From the NCBI RefSeq assembly GCF_014926385.1, contig NZ_CP053291.1, forward strand, positions 1,612,001-1,676,000: 64,000 bases of DNA, written 5' to 3'. Numbering within the stretch: the stretch's first letter is position 1; every line of letters starts with the position of its first letter. Below, in pieces: positions 50,840-59,970 of the stretch. Under the pieces are notes generated by a model. It saw nothing but the letters and a program-made list of their open reading frames with translations, had not been told where the DNA came from and did not search any database. This stretch comes from Trueperella pecoris (GTDB lineage: Bacteria > Actinomycetota > Actinomycetes > Actinomycetales > Actinomycetaceae). The translations under genes were made by a program, and so were the position numbers.

Positions 50840-53222
50840 CGTCGGCCTCGTTGTCGTCTCTCATTCCGCACCGCTGGCGGCCGCGGCACGCGACCTGGCC
50901 CTCGACATGGGCCGAAACGCCGTGATCGTGGCCGCCGGCGGGACCGGAGGCGACGGTTTTGGAACAAACGCAGAACTCATCGCCTCCGCCATCGAAGAGG
51001 CGGATTCCGGCGCGGGCGTCGTCGTACTTGTCGACCTCGGCTCCGCCGTGATGTCCACCGAAATGGCGCTCGAATTTGTTGACCCCGACCTCGCCGAACG
51101 TACGATCGTGGCGCCCGCTCCCCTCGTGGAGGGCCTGGTGGTCGCCGCCGTCGCCGCCAGCGCCGGCGCGGACCGCGAGGCCGTGGCCCGCGAAGCCATG
51201 GTGGCCCTCGCCTCCAAGCAGTCCGATATCCCGTTCGATCCGGCCACCGCTGACAGCCCGGACGGCCTCTCGGGTGCCGCTAGCTCGGACGTCGCTGCGT
51301 CCGGTGCCGCCGCCACGGCCGCTTCCCCCGACACCACCGACGACCGCGAATGGCATTCGCGCCGCTTCGTCGTTGACGATCCGGCCGGTCTGCACGCACG
51401 TCCCGCCGGTGCGCTCGTCGCCGCCGTCGCACCTTACGACGCCGACGTGCGCGTCTACCACGAACTCGCCGGACGTGGCCCAGTGCTCGCCCGGTCCATG
51501 ACCTCGCTCATTTCCCTCGGCGTTCAAGAAGGGGACGAAATCCTCGTCCAAGCAACCGGCCCCGACGCGCAAGCCGCGCTCGACGCCGTCGGCGATCTAG
51601 CCGCACGAGGCTGGCTTGCGGAGGGAGAAAGCAAACCGGAAACGACCATTCCCGCACACATGCGCTCCCCCGGCTCCGGGCTCGAAATCGCCGTCGGACC
51701 CGCCCTCGTGTGGCGCGTCGTCCCGCGCGAGGAGGTACGCCAGACCACCGAAAATCAGATGGAAGCCTACCTCGAGGCGCGCGAAACCGTGCGCGCCTAC
51801 CTATCCTCGCTGGGCACCGACCCGATCCTCACCCTTCAGGTTGGTCTGCTTGATGATCCGGCGTACGCAAGCCGAATCATATCGAGCATTGAAGCCGGAA
51901 ATCCTGCTGAGGTCGCGGTACGGGCCGCCACCTCAAGCACAGTTGCCGATTACCAAGAGCTTCCCACCGAGTACCTTCGTGAACGATCAGAGGACGTCTC
52001 AGCCCTCGGTGAACTACTGGTTCAGGCCCTCCACGGCATCCCGCTCGGCGGTCTCGCCACAGCAATCCGAGACTTCGGGCGTGACCCCATCGTCGTCCTC
52101 GACTCATTGACACCCGCTCTCGCCTCGGAAATCGACGCCGCTCGCGTGATCGGTATCCTCGCTGCTACAGGATCAAGCACTGGCCACGGCGCGCTCATCG
52201 CCTCTGCCAAAGGCATCCCAGTTATTGCTGGCAAGGATATCGCGCGCAAGATCAACGACGGCGAAGAGATCGCCCTCGAGCCACGCTCAGGTATCGTTAC
52301 TGTCAACCCCACGCGTGAGCAGTTACGTGAACTGTTACGTGCTTCAAAAGAGCAGGCACGGCTTGACGAGGTCGCTCGCGCGCACGCGCATGAGCCCGCG
52401 ATATTCGCTGGCAGACAGATTTATGTCCGCGCAAACGTGGCCACAACCGATGATGCCCGTCTCGGCGCCGAAAACGGTGCCGACGGCTCTGGTCTCGTCC
52501 GCACCGAAGTTCTCTTCGCTGACTGGGAGCATCTGCCCTCGATTGACGAGCAGGTGGCAATCTTTTCCGCAATCACGCAGGCACTGGGCGCAGATAAGCA
52601 AGTCATCATTCGCACATGGGATGTAGGTGCCGATAAGCCAGTTGCTTTCTTCGAAAGTAACCACGAAGAAAACCCCTTCCTCGGTGTACGTGGGATCCGT
52701 CTTATGAGGAAATTCTCCCAAGCGCTTATAGATCAGTTCCGAGCCATCATCCGAGTAGCACAGCATGCGGACGTGCGCGTCATGATCCCGATGGTGACTA
52801 ACGTTTCCGAAGTGGTGTGGGCACGCCGTATGTTTAACGAGGCTGTCCAAGCTGAAGGACGCCCGGACGAGCTTCCTATGTTTGGCATGATGCTCGAAAC
52901 ACCCGCGGCATTGCTAAACGTCAAGGCCTTTGACGAGAAGGTGGACTTTTTCTCTGTAGGAACCAATGACCTCATCCAATACATGGCAGCCGCAGACCGT
53001 GGAAACGCCGACGTGGAAGACATTTCCGCGGAAGTTATACCGCTCGTCGTCGATCTTATCGCTGATGCGGCACGACTCCTCGATTCTCCACTCGGAGTCT
53101 GTGGCGACTTAGCCTCCTCCGAGGAACACGTTCCTCAACTAATCCGGGCAGGCGTCGCCTCGCTCTCGGTACGTCCCGGCCTCGTGCCACGGATCAAGCA
53201 GGCGATCCGTCACATTCCATAG
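50832..53222 (+). CDS. dhaM: DhaM-HPr-Enzyme I fusion phosphocarrier
   Basis: This 796-residue protein joins three PTS modules: an EIIA-Dha domain (about 1-130, active His11 in VVSHSAPLA), an Ala-rich linker (131-172), an HPr domain (about 173-265, His188 in GLHARPAG, Ser46-like site in SMTSLISLG), and a full Enzyme I. The EI part has phospho-His452 (GSSTGHGALI), then GLVRTEVLF, RTWDVGADKP, ENPFLGVRG, FSVGTNDLIQY and C-terminal GVCGDLASSEEH. E. coli DhaM has only a truncated EI, so this longer form could autophosphorylate from PEP. The start GTG (50832) overlaps dhaL with GGAGG upstream. GC falls sharply after about 51840. Confidence 0.9.
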   Translation: MTNVGLVVVSHSAPLAAAARDLALDMGRNAVIVAAGGTGGDGFGTNAELIASAIEEADSGAGVVVLVDLGSAVMSTEMALEFVDPDLAERTIVAPAPLVEGLVVAAVAASAGADREAVAREAMVALASKQSDIPFDPATADSPDGLSGAASSDVAASGAAATAASPDTTDDREWHSRRFVVDDPAGLHARPAGALVAAVAPYDADVRVYHELAGRGPVLARSMTSLISLGVQEGDEILVQATGPDAQAALDAVGDLAARGWLAEGESKPETTIPAHMRSPGSGLEIAVGPALVWRVVPREEVRQTTENQMEAYLEARETVRAYLSSLGTDPILTLQVGLLDDPAYASRIISSIEAGNPAEVAVRAATSSTVADYQELPTEYLRERSEDVSALGELLVQALHGIPLGGLATAIRDFGRDPIVVLDSLTPALASEIDAARVIGILAATGSSTGHGALIASAKGIPVIAGKDIARKINDGEEIALEPRSGIVTVNPTREQLRELLRASKEQARLDEVARAHAHEPAIFAGRQIYVRANVATTDDARLGAENGADGSGLVRTEVLFADWEHLPSIDEQVAIFSAITQALGADKQVIIRTWDVGADKPVAFFESNHEENPFLGVRGIRLMRKFSQALIDQFRAIIRVAQHADVRVMIPMVTNVSEVVWARRMFNEAVQAEGRPDELPMFGMMLETPAALLNVKAFDEKVDFFSVGTNDLIQYMAAADRGNADVEDISAEVIPLVVDLIADAARLLDSPLGVCGDLASSEEHVPQLIRAGVASLSVRPGLVPRIKQAIRHIP

Positions 53223-53603
53223 GAGGCACGCGCTTGACGAAGAATTGTGGGTAAATTTTCGACTAATCCCTATCTGCCAAGATGGCTGTGAGCTCGTATG
53301 AGACGACTTCTGCTATTGGTGTGGGCGTCAGGGCTTTTAGCTGCTGGGTTTTGTTTTAAGGTGGTGGAGGTGCGATAGCTCAGAGGGCTTGGTCTAACTC
53401 GCTCTCCGACAGATCTTTTAAAAATATGGCCTGCCTAGTGACAGATCTTTTGAAGATACTGGACACCAATTCACATAGAGGCCTAGTAGGCCCCAGATTC
53501 ATGTTTTATCTCGGGCACTCGCGCGTGGATTTGCCGAAACCGCATTAGAGACAGGCATTTGCTCCTCACATATACACCGGACGAAAATCGTCCCACAGAT
53601 TCC
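53223..53603. other. Gene-free stretch with insertion-sequence-like debris
   Basis: This 381-base gap is lower in GC than the surroundings. It contains GACAGATCTTTT twice in direct orientation, at 53408-53419 and 53440-53451, with the reverse complement pattern resembling insertion-sequence ends of the IS3/IS481 kind. No transposase frame is present. I see no gene on either strand. The repeat is certain; the link to an insertion sequence is inference. Confidence 0.5.
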
Positions 53604-56600
53604 TTATTTAGGGCCAACTGCTGATATTGCCACCGTGAATTCGAGTGGCCCTTGTGGCACAAGGTATTCGGGGTGCGTGCGCGCTCCCCAGGAGTCATCA
53701 CCACCGACGCCGCGGCGCATCCCTGGGCGGAGCCAGGTTCGCCGGTGTGGGCCCAGCTCGTGCGGGTGCAGAGCGTTTTCCAGCTCGAACGGGCTGACTG
53801 GCAAGGCAGAAAACTCCATCTCGGATTGGGCCACGATTTCGATTCCGCGCCCCTCAGCGTCAGTGACCTGGGCCCACCGCACACCCGTGCGCGAGCCACA
53901 TTCTTGCGGACGCAGGTAAGGCGTGAGCATCGTTTCAACATCGGTTTCGTACAGCCCGACATAAGCGCCTTGGCGCCGGTCGACGGCGCATTCTTCCGGC
54001 CCTTCGCCATACCAGCGCACGTTTCGCAACGATGGGTCGACAGGGATGAGGAAACCGAATTCCGGTGGATCCCCCAGGCCAGCCCCTGGCTCTAGGCGAG
54101 CTGTGAGCACAACGGTCGAATCGGGATAGACCCGAGCCGAGATCTCGCAACGCGACACGGGTGCAGAGGCCAGTTCCAACGTCCAGGACACCTCAATGCT
54201 GTCCCCGTCACTCACGCGCATGTCTCCCAACATTCGACTATAGCGTGAGGCGAGCAACCACTGGCCATCTTCCATCGGGCCGCCCCAGCCGCGTTCGTTC
54301 GAGGTGGGCGCGTGCCAGAAGTTGACGCTTGGCGTGCCTGCCAAGATCTGGCGCTCACGGCCCGGCTCTCCCACAGTGTAGGACTGTAACCCACCATAGA
54401 GTCGGGAGAACAAGACTTCGAAGCAGTCACCGCGTACGCCAATGTTGTGAACCGTGTCGATAACCTTGAGCGCGCCTGATGTTCTGCGCACTCCAGCCGT
54501 CAGCCTCCTTGGCAGCGCCGGCGGCTCGCCCACCCTAAACACGTGCTGTCCGCGCGCCACTTCAAATCCGCCGGGTGCATACAGCTGTGCCTGGGCTAGC
54601 AGGAAGCGGACGTCGATGGCGTATTCTCCCACCTCAGTCGGCAACTGGAACGGCAGGGCGAAAGTTCCCCTCTGACCCGGATCGAGATCCACCGCCACCG
54701 GAGAGCTCTCCAGACAAACGCCTTCTCTAGACAGGCTGACCTCACAGGTCAGATGTGAAGTGCGGACGAACACGTATTCGTTGTCAACCGTAAAACCATC
54801 TTCGCCGACGTCGATAAGTAGCGGCTGGTAGAGCGCCTTGAGGGCCTGAGTCTGCGGCTTGGGCGTGTGATCGGCGAAAAACAGGCCATTGCCGCTGAAG
54901 TCGCCGTCGTGTGGAGCTTCTCCAAAGTCGCCGCCGTAACCGAAGTACTCGCGCCCAGCGGCGTCGCGAATGGGGAGCGCTTGGTCGGCAAAGTCCCACA
55001 CGAACACGCCCTGGAAGTGCGCTTCGCGGCGCATGAGGTCCATGTAACGATCCACCGCACCGAAGGAGTTGCCCATTGCGTGGGCGAACTCGCACAAAAT
55101 AAAGGGTTTATCAGAGTGCTCGCGCAGGTAGTCTGCCACGCCCGCCGCCGGCGTATACATCTGCGAGGCGACGTCACTCGTGCCGGGGTAACGTTGGTCG
55201 TGGAAAACGCCTTCATAGTGGATTGGCCGCGAATCCATCGTACGGGCCGCATCGGCCACGCGTGCCAGCACACTTCCGCCATACGATTCGTTGCCGAGCG
55301 ACCACATGATGACGCACGGGTGATTTCGATCGCGGGCTACCATCGAGGTCACGCGGTCGGCAACGGGTGCGTACCATTCATCGCGATCCCCCGGCAGGGC
55401 AAGCTCCACTCCACCTTCTCCGCGTATGATGCGGTCCCACATGCCGTGCGTTTCCAGGCCCGCCTCAGCGATAACGTAGAAGCCCAGGCGGTCGCACAGC
55501 TCGTAGAACGGAGTCGAATTCGGGTAGTGGCTGGTGCGGATGGCATTCACGCCGAGCTGCTTGAGTGCAATGAGATCTTTCTTGAGGAGCTCCTCGTCAG
55601 GTACGCGCCCGCGCGGGCCGAACTCGTGCCGGTTCACGCCCTTGAGTTTGACTGGCTTTCCATTGACGCGCAGCAACGCGCCCTCGATAGCCACCGTACG
55701 GATGCCCACCGGCTGGTCAATGACCTCAAGGAGCTCGCCGTCGCTGACGCTTATCCGCATACGGTACAGGTGAGGGTCCTCTGCCGTCCACAGCCGCGCA
55801 GACGGTACCTCCATCCACAGGCGGTTCCCGTCCCGAGTGAACTCGCCGACGCCGTCAAGCTCGGCTGCCACCCTAGCTTTCTCTAGACCTATCCCCTCAA
55901 TCTCGACCGAGATACGGGCGGTGCCGCCGTCGGGAATGATCTCACTGGTCACACGGATATTCTCAATGTGGCAGCGGGGTCGTAGCCGCAAAAATACCGA
56001 ACGATAAAGGCCGGAAAATCGGAAAAAGTCTTGGTCTTCGAGCCACGATCCTGAGCTCCACTTCCACACCCGGCACACAATCCGGTGGCTGGCACCATCA
56101 GCAAACTCGGTGACATCAAATTCGGCTGGCAGAAAGGACCCTTCCGAATAGCCGACGAACGTGCCATCCACCCACAGCGCCAGCGCGGATTCTGCTCCCT
56201 CAGCTACGAAGCTAAGCTGCTGGTCTGGTGCGGCGGCGGGGAAAACGGCATCGCGGGCGTATGTGGAGACGGGATTGAACTGCATGGGAACCTGGCCCGG
56301 TTCGATATCCTCGCGACCATCCCACGGGTACTGAACGTTGACATATTGCGGGCGGTCATAACCCGCGAGTTGAACGTGGCCGGGCACGACGACGTCGTCC
56401 CAACCGGCGATCTCGGCCTCGGGGTGTTCCAGACCAGCAGGAACGTCAGCCGGAGAGTGTGCGTGAAAGTATTTCCAGACCCCATCGAGGCACGTCTCAA
56501 AAGACGAATCGCCCGCGTCGGCCTCAGCGCGGCTCGCAAACCAACGGTGATCGGAATGAGCTCGGCGGCGATTAACCGCAAATACCGTGGGGTCAGCTAT

Positions 56601-56624
56601 TGTCTGCTGATCGACATACGTCAT
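53604..56624 (-). CDS. lacZ: Beta-galactosidase (GH2)
   Basis: The 1006-residue GH2 enzyme has the E. coli LacZ domain order. Visible are WSSGSWLEDQDFFRFSGLYR, NRHEFGPRGRVPDEELL, RTSHYPN, the acid/base Glu in IMWSLGNESYGGS, the nucleophile Glu in FILCEFAHAMGNSFGA and FVWDFADQALP. The C-terminal domain 5 ends TSNERGWGGPMEDG...LRPGMRRGVGGDDSWGA. It overlaps the second permease by ATGA, so lactose or a beta-galactoside is the likely imported sugar. Activity on other galactosides cannot be excluded. Confidence 0.94.
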   Translation of the reverse strand: MTYVDQQTIADPTVFAVNRRRAHSDHRWFASRAEADAGDSSFETCLDGVWKYFHAHSPADVPAGLEHPEAEIAGWDDVVVPGHVQLAGYDRPQYVNVQYPWDGREDIEPGQVPMQFNPVSTYARDAVFPAAAPDQQLSFVAEGAESALALWVDGTFVGYSEGSFLPAEFDVTEFADGASHRIVCRVWKWSSGSWLEDQDFFRFSGLYRSVFLRLRPRCHIENIRVTSEIIPDGGTARISVEIEGIGLEKARVAAELDGVGEFTRDGNRLWMEVPSARLWTAEDPHLYRMRISVSDGELLEVIDQPVGIRTVAIEGALLRVNGKPVKLKGVNRHEFGPRGRVPDEELLKKDLIALKQLGVNAIRTSHYPNSTPFYELCDRLGFYVIAEAGLETHGMWDRIIRGEGGVELALPGDRDEWYAPVADRVTSMVARDRNHPCVIMWSLGNESYGGSVLARVADAARTMDSRPIHYEGVFHDQRYPGTSDVASQMYTPAAGVADYLREHSDKPFILCEFAHAMGNSFGAVDRYMDLMRREAHFQGVFVWDFADQALPIRDAAGREYFGYGGDFGEAPHDGDFSGNGLFFADHTPKPQTQALKALYQPLLIDVGEDGFTVDNEYVFVRTSHLTCEVSLSREGVCLESSPVAVDLDPGQRGTFALPFQLPTEVGEYAIDVRFLLAQAQLYAPGGFEVARGQHVFRVGEPPALPRRLTAGVRRTSGALKVIDTVHNIGVRGDCFEVLFSRLYGGLQSYTVGEPGRERQILAGTPSVNFWHAPTSNERGWGGPMEDGQWLLASRYSRMLGDMRVSDGDSIEVSWTLELASAPVSRCEISARVYPDSTVVLTARLEPGAGLGDPPEFGFLIPVDPSLRNVRWYGEGPEECAVDRRQGAYVGLYETDVETMLTPYLRPQECGSRTGVRWAQVTDAEGRGIEIVAQSEMEFSALPVSPFELENALHPHELGPHRRTWLRPGMRRGVGGDDSWGARTHPEYLVPQGPLEFTVAISAVGPK

Positions 56625-57439
56625 TTGACCGCTCCTGTCACTCCGTTAGCGAACGAACGCTGCAAGGCCAAGAAAACGACGACGGCCGGAAGCGAGGCGA
56701 TAAGCACTGCAAGCATGAGCACACCATAATCGGTGACATACCCAGCAGACAGGTTCGAAACGAGCATCGGCATCGTCTGATAGGCGTTATCAACGAGGAT
56801 AACTTTGGGCCACAAAAAGTTGTTCCACGCCGTCATAAACGTGATAACAGCCGCCGCCGCATAGGTCGAACGCATCGTAGGGATGTAGATACGGATAAAG
56901 ATCGATAGCTCACCAAGGCCATCGATGCGCGCAGCCTCCAGGATTTCATGGGGGAAGTTACGCGAGGCCTGGCGGAAGAGCAAAATGAGGAATGGGGTGG
57001 AAATAGCTGGAAGAACCACCGCCCACGTGCTGTTGACCATTCCTGCACGCGCAAACATGCGGAAGAGCGGGATCATGGTCGCCGCAAACGGGATCATCAT
57101 CGCGATCAACAACACGCCCATGAGGCGGTCTTTCGTGCGCGAATGGAAAATCTCGAAAGAGTAGCCAGCTATCGAGCATATGATCAACGCCAAGGCAGTA
57201 GTCGCCACCGCGTTAACTGTCGAATGCCACAGGGCACTGGCCAGGTCTTGGGATGCCACTAAGGAGTTAAAATTTTCCACCAAGTGGCTGCCCGGAGTCA
57301 GTTTCGTGGACAGCACATCCCGGCTCTCGTTCGTTGCCGAGACGGCCATGAAATACAGAGGGAAGAGCGAAGCCAAAGCAACGATCGACAGGAAGATGTA
57401 TTGAGGCGCGCTGCGCAATGTTTTAGTCACGCTTATCAC
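56621..57439 (-). CDS. Sugar ABC transporter permease (MalG/LacG type)
   Basis: The 272-residue permease has six helices and the EAA-loop IDGLGELSIFIRIYIPTMRS preceded by LEAARIDG. It lies between the other permease (17-base overlap) and lacZ (ATGA overlap), which marks it as part of the beta-galactoside import operon. The start is GTG 57439. Confidence 0.88.
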   Translation of the reverse strand: MISVTKTLRSAPQYIFLSIVALASLFPLYFMAVSATNESRDVLSTKLTPGSHLVENFNSLVASQDLASALWHSTVNAVATTALALIICSIAGYSFEIFHSRTKDRLMGVLLIAMMIPFAATMIPLFRMFARAGMVNSTWAVVLPAISTPFLILLFRQASRNFPHEILEAARIDGLGELSIFIRIYIPTMRSTYAAAAVITFMTAWNNFLWPKVILVDNAYQTMPMLVSNLSAGYVTDYGVLMLAVLIASLPAVVVFLALQRSFANGVTGAVK

Positions 57440-58346
57440 CCACCTTCAACTGAATAAACGCAAGGATAGCGACGAGAATCAAAATCACGTAAGAAATCGC
57501 TGCCGCGTAGCCAAAGTTCGGGTTCTTTTGGAAGGAAAGCTCGTAAAGGTAATGCGACATCGTCATCGTTCCATAGGCCGGACCACCCTTCGTAAGATTC
57601 CACGATTCGTCAAAGAGCTGGAGTGTGCCATTGGTAGACAGGATTGCAGTGAGCACAATAATCGGTTTGAGCTGGGGGACAATCACATACCAGAACGTTT
57701 TGATCGGGCCGGCACCGTCGATGCGCGCCGCCTCGATGGTGGACGGGTCAATGTTTTGCAAACCCGCCAGATAGAAGATCATGTTGTATCCTGTCCAACG
57801 CCACAGCAAGCCGAGGATGATAACCATGCGAGCCGTGCCAGGCTGTCCTAACCAATTGACCGGAGCCTCAATTAGGTTCCACGACATCAGAGTCTGATTG
57901 ACGAAACCATCAGTCGCGAAGAGAGTCCTGAACACAAGCGAATAGGACACCAACGATACCGCGCACGGCAAAAATATAGCCGTTCGCCAAAAGGCCTTAA
58001 ACTTCAATCCGGGACGATTAAGAATGACAGCCAAAACAAGCGCAGCGATCAGCATGATCGGAACCTGGATCACCAGGTAAATCACGGTGTTCTTCAGTGT
58101 CATCATGAAGATTTCATCCTCAAGAAGACGCTGATAGTTCATCCAGATTGGTTCAGCGACATGCAAGCGTGTTCCCTTGCCCGTCTGGAATGACAAGATA
58201 AAGGCCTCAACCATCGGCCAGAAGCTTGTCACCAGAATGAGCAATGAGGCAGGAATAATGAATGACCAGCTTGTCAGTATTTGCCTACGTCGCATTCGTG
58301 AGCGGCCAGCGTTCACTGTGCCACTACTGTGTGTATTGCGTGCCAT
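57423..58346 (-). CDS. Sugar ABC transporter permease (MalF/LacF type)
   Basis: The 307-residue permease has six hydrophobic segments and the EAA-loop IEAARIDGAGPIKTFWYVIV. A basic N-terminus (about 1-30) precedes the first helix. It overlaps the MalG-type permease gene and is separated from the binding-protein gene by a strong hairpin. Confidence 0.88.
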   Translation of the reverse strand: MARNTHSSGTVNAGRSRMRRRQILTSWSFIIPASLLILVTSFWPMVEAFILSFQTGKGTRLHVAEPIWMNYQRLLEDEIFMMTLKNTVIYLVIQVPIMLIAALVLAVILNRPGLKFKAFWRTAIFLPCAVSLVSYSLVFRTLFATDGFVNQTLMSWNLIEAPVNWLGQPGTARMVIILGLLWRWTGYNMIFYLAGLQNIDPSTIEAARIDGAGPIKTFWYVIVPQLKPIIVLTAILSTNGTLQLFDESWNLTKGGPAYGTMTMSHYLYELSFQKNPNFGYAAAISYVILILVAILAFIQLKVGDKRD

Positions 58347-58368
58347 GGCTTCCTTCCAAGGAGAAAAT

Positions 58369-58396
58369 GCGGGGTCGGCACGGATGCCGACCCCGC
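58369..58396 (-). terminator. Intercistronic hairpin between binding protein and permease
   Basis: GCGGGGTCGGCA (58369-58380) and TGCCGACCCCGC (58385-58396) are exact reverse complements with the tetraloop CGGA. It lies between the binding-protein stop and the first permease start on the minus strand, like the hairpin at 13826-13862, and is expected to reduce expression of the permeases and lacZ relative to the binding protein. Confidence 0.75.
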
Positions 58397-58407
58397 GCGG
58401 GAGAGGC

Positions 58408-59706
58408 TTACTTCATCGCGAATTCAACAGTTGACTGTGCCTCAGCGAAGGCAGTCTTTGCATCCGCACCGGACGCGATCTTCGTCAGTGCCGTATTGAC
58501 GGCGTCGCGAGCCTCGGTGTGGTAAATGCCGGTCACGACCGTTGGAACCTTTGCGCCAAAGCCAACGACGTCGGAGTAGACTTTCTGCCCGCCGAAGAAC
58601 TTCTGCGGCTCACCGTAGACGGAGGACTTGCCGGCGGGGATCCAGTTGGCGATAGCGCCAGCCTTGGACAGGATCGTGTCGTAGAAATCGACAGAGCCTG
58701 CGAAAGTCTTGGCGAGGAAGTCCTGGGCGAGTTCCTTGTTCGCATTGGCGCTAATCGCCCACGAGGAGCCTCCATTGCTGGTGTAGTTCGTCGCCCCATC
58801 AACCTTAGACAGAGAAGGCACGTTCGTGATGGCCCACTTGCCTTCTTGATCCTTGGCCGTTTGGATACTTGCTGCGATCCACACGCCATTGATTGTGCCC
58901 GCAACATTGCCGTTAACGAACGAACCGATGTACTCGTCCCACGAATTGACGATCTGCAAGACGCCTGAGTCAATGGCTTCCTTGTAAATGCGTGCCACTT
59001 CAATCAAAGCATCGTTGTTAGCAATTGTTGCCTTGCCGTCCTTGTCAAAAAGACCCTTGCCTGCCGAGCCGAGCATCATCATGACCAAGTCGGAGTTGCC
59101 GGCCATGGTTGACATCAATGGTTTGCCCGTCTTAGCGAGGATGTCTTTACCCTTGGCCAGGTAGTCATCCCAGGTGATGTCTTTGAAGTCATCAGCCTTG
59201 TAGCCAGCCTGCTCGAGGATATCAGTGCGCAGAGCCGAAATTGCCGTACCCGAGTCAAACGGGAGACCGTAATTTTTACCTTCGAAGGTAGATGACTTCA
59301 CCACGGATTCGGGGAACTGTGAGAAGTCGATCTTCGCAGCGTCAATATTGGCGAAAATGTCTGGATAGTTGGCCACGTTCTTTTGGAACGAGTAGTTCTG
59401 CATGAGGAAGATATCCGGAAGCTGATCGTTCTGCCCCGACTGCGCGATCGTGGTGAGCTTAGGCTGCAAATCATCCCACGGCGTTTCCACAACGTTGAGT
59501 TTAAAGTTTGGATGATCCTTCTGATAGATTTTCTCCGCTTCCTTCAACGCATAGATATTGAATGCCGGGTCCCACGCCCAGACCGTGAGAGTCTCGCTCG
59601 CCGCGGTGGTCTTCGCCTCCTTGGCAGAATCAGAGCCACAGGCGGTTAATGCCAAGCCCAGTGCGAAAGCTGTAGCACCTGCTACCAGTTTTCTCAGAGA
59701 TTTCAT
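58408..59706 (-). CDS. Sugar ABC transporter substrate-binding lipoprotein
   Basis: The binding protein has about 432 residues, with signal MKSLRKLVAGATAFALGLAL and lipobox LTAC, and a family-1 sugar-binding fold (VWAWDPAFNIYALKEAEKIY, WDDLQPKLTTIAQSG, LPFDSGTAISALRTD). AAGGAG lies seven bases before ATG 59706; the ATG at 59709 is the alternative. It is first in the beta-galactoside operon and divergent from lacI. No ATPase gene is present. Confidence 0.9.
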   Translation of the reverse strand: MKSLRKLVAGATAFALGLALTACGSDSAKEAKTTAASETLTVWAWDPAFNIYALKEAEKIYQKDHPNFKLNVVETPWDDLQPKLTTIAQSGQNDQLPDIFLMQNYSFQKNVANYPDIFANIDAAKIDFSQFPESVVKSSTFEGKNYGLPFDSGTAISALRTDILEQAGYKADDFKDITWDDYLAKGKDILAKTGKPLMSTMAGNSDLVMMMLGSAGKGLFDKDGKATIANNDALIEVARIYKEAIDSGVLQIVNSWDEYIGSFVNGNVAGTINGVWIAASIQTAKDQEGKWAITNVPSLSKVDGATNYTSNGGSSWAISANANKELAQDFLAKTFAGSVDFYDTILSKAGAIANWIPAGKSSVYGEPQKFFGGQKVYSDVVGFGAKVPTVVTGIYHTEARDAVNTALTKIASGADAKTAFAEAQSTVEFAMK

Positions 59707-59781
59707 CATTGAACTCCTTCACTTCAAAGCTCACTTTGTCGGCACCTCCATTGGCGCCTTTCGGAGAGCTTGAAATCAAAA

Positions 59782-59938
59782 TGTTTACGTTGCCACTCTA
59801 CACACTCCCCAACGATTTCAACAACACTTTTCAATAACTTTCATATAACAAGATGCTCCATAAGCGTGCAGTATCACGGATCTGCCTCTCTCGGCAACTG
59901 ATCCACCAAGCTTCCACCCGGCGTTGCTAACGTGAACA
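59782..59938. promoter_or_regulatory. Two candidate LacI-family operators in the divergent gap
   Basis: TGTTTACGTTGCC (59782-59794) and, on the other strand, TGTTCACGTTAGC (59938-59926) match a common pattern TGTTYACGTTRSC with the central ACGT typical of LacI/GalR operators. They lie near the binding-protein start and near the regulator start respectively, about 144 bases apart. DNA looping between them is possible (inference). Confidence 0.55.
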
Positions 59939-59970
59939 TTTTTAGAGGTTATGCCTGCTAGAATACGTCC

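Noticed and set aside
53298-53376. Small frame encoding MRRLLLLVWASGLLAAGFCF and a few more residues
   Set aside because: It looks like a signal peptide but has no ribosome site, ends after about 25 codons, and lies in the debris region; too weak to call a gene.
53371-53412. tRNA-like 5' half (GATAGCTCAG followed by a pyrimidine-rich stretch)
   Set aside because: No anticodon stem, no T-loop GTTCGANTC and no acceptor pairing follow, so it is not a tRNA; similarity is limited to the D-arm consensus.
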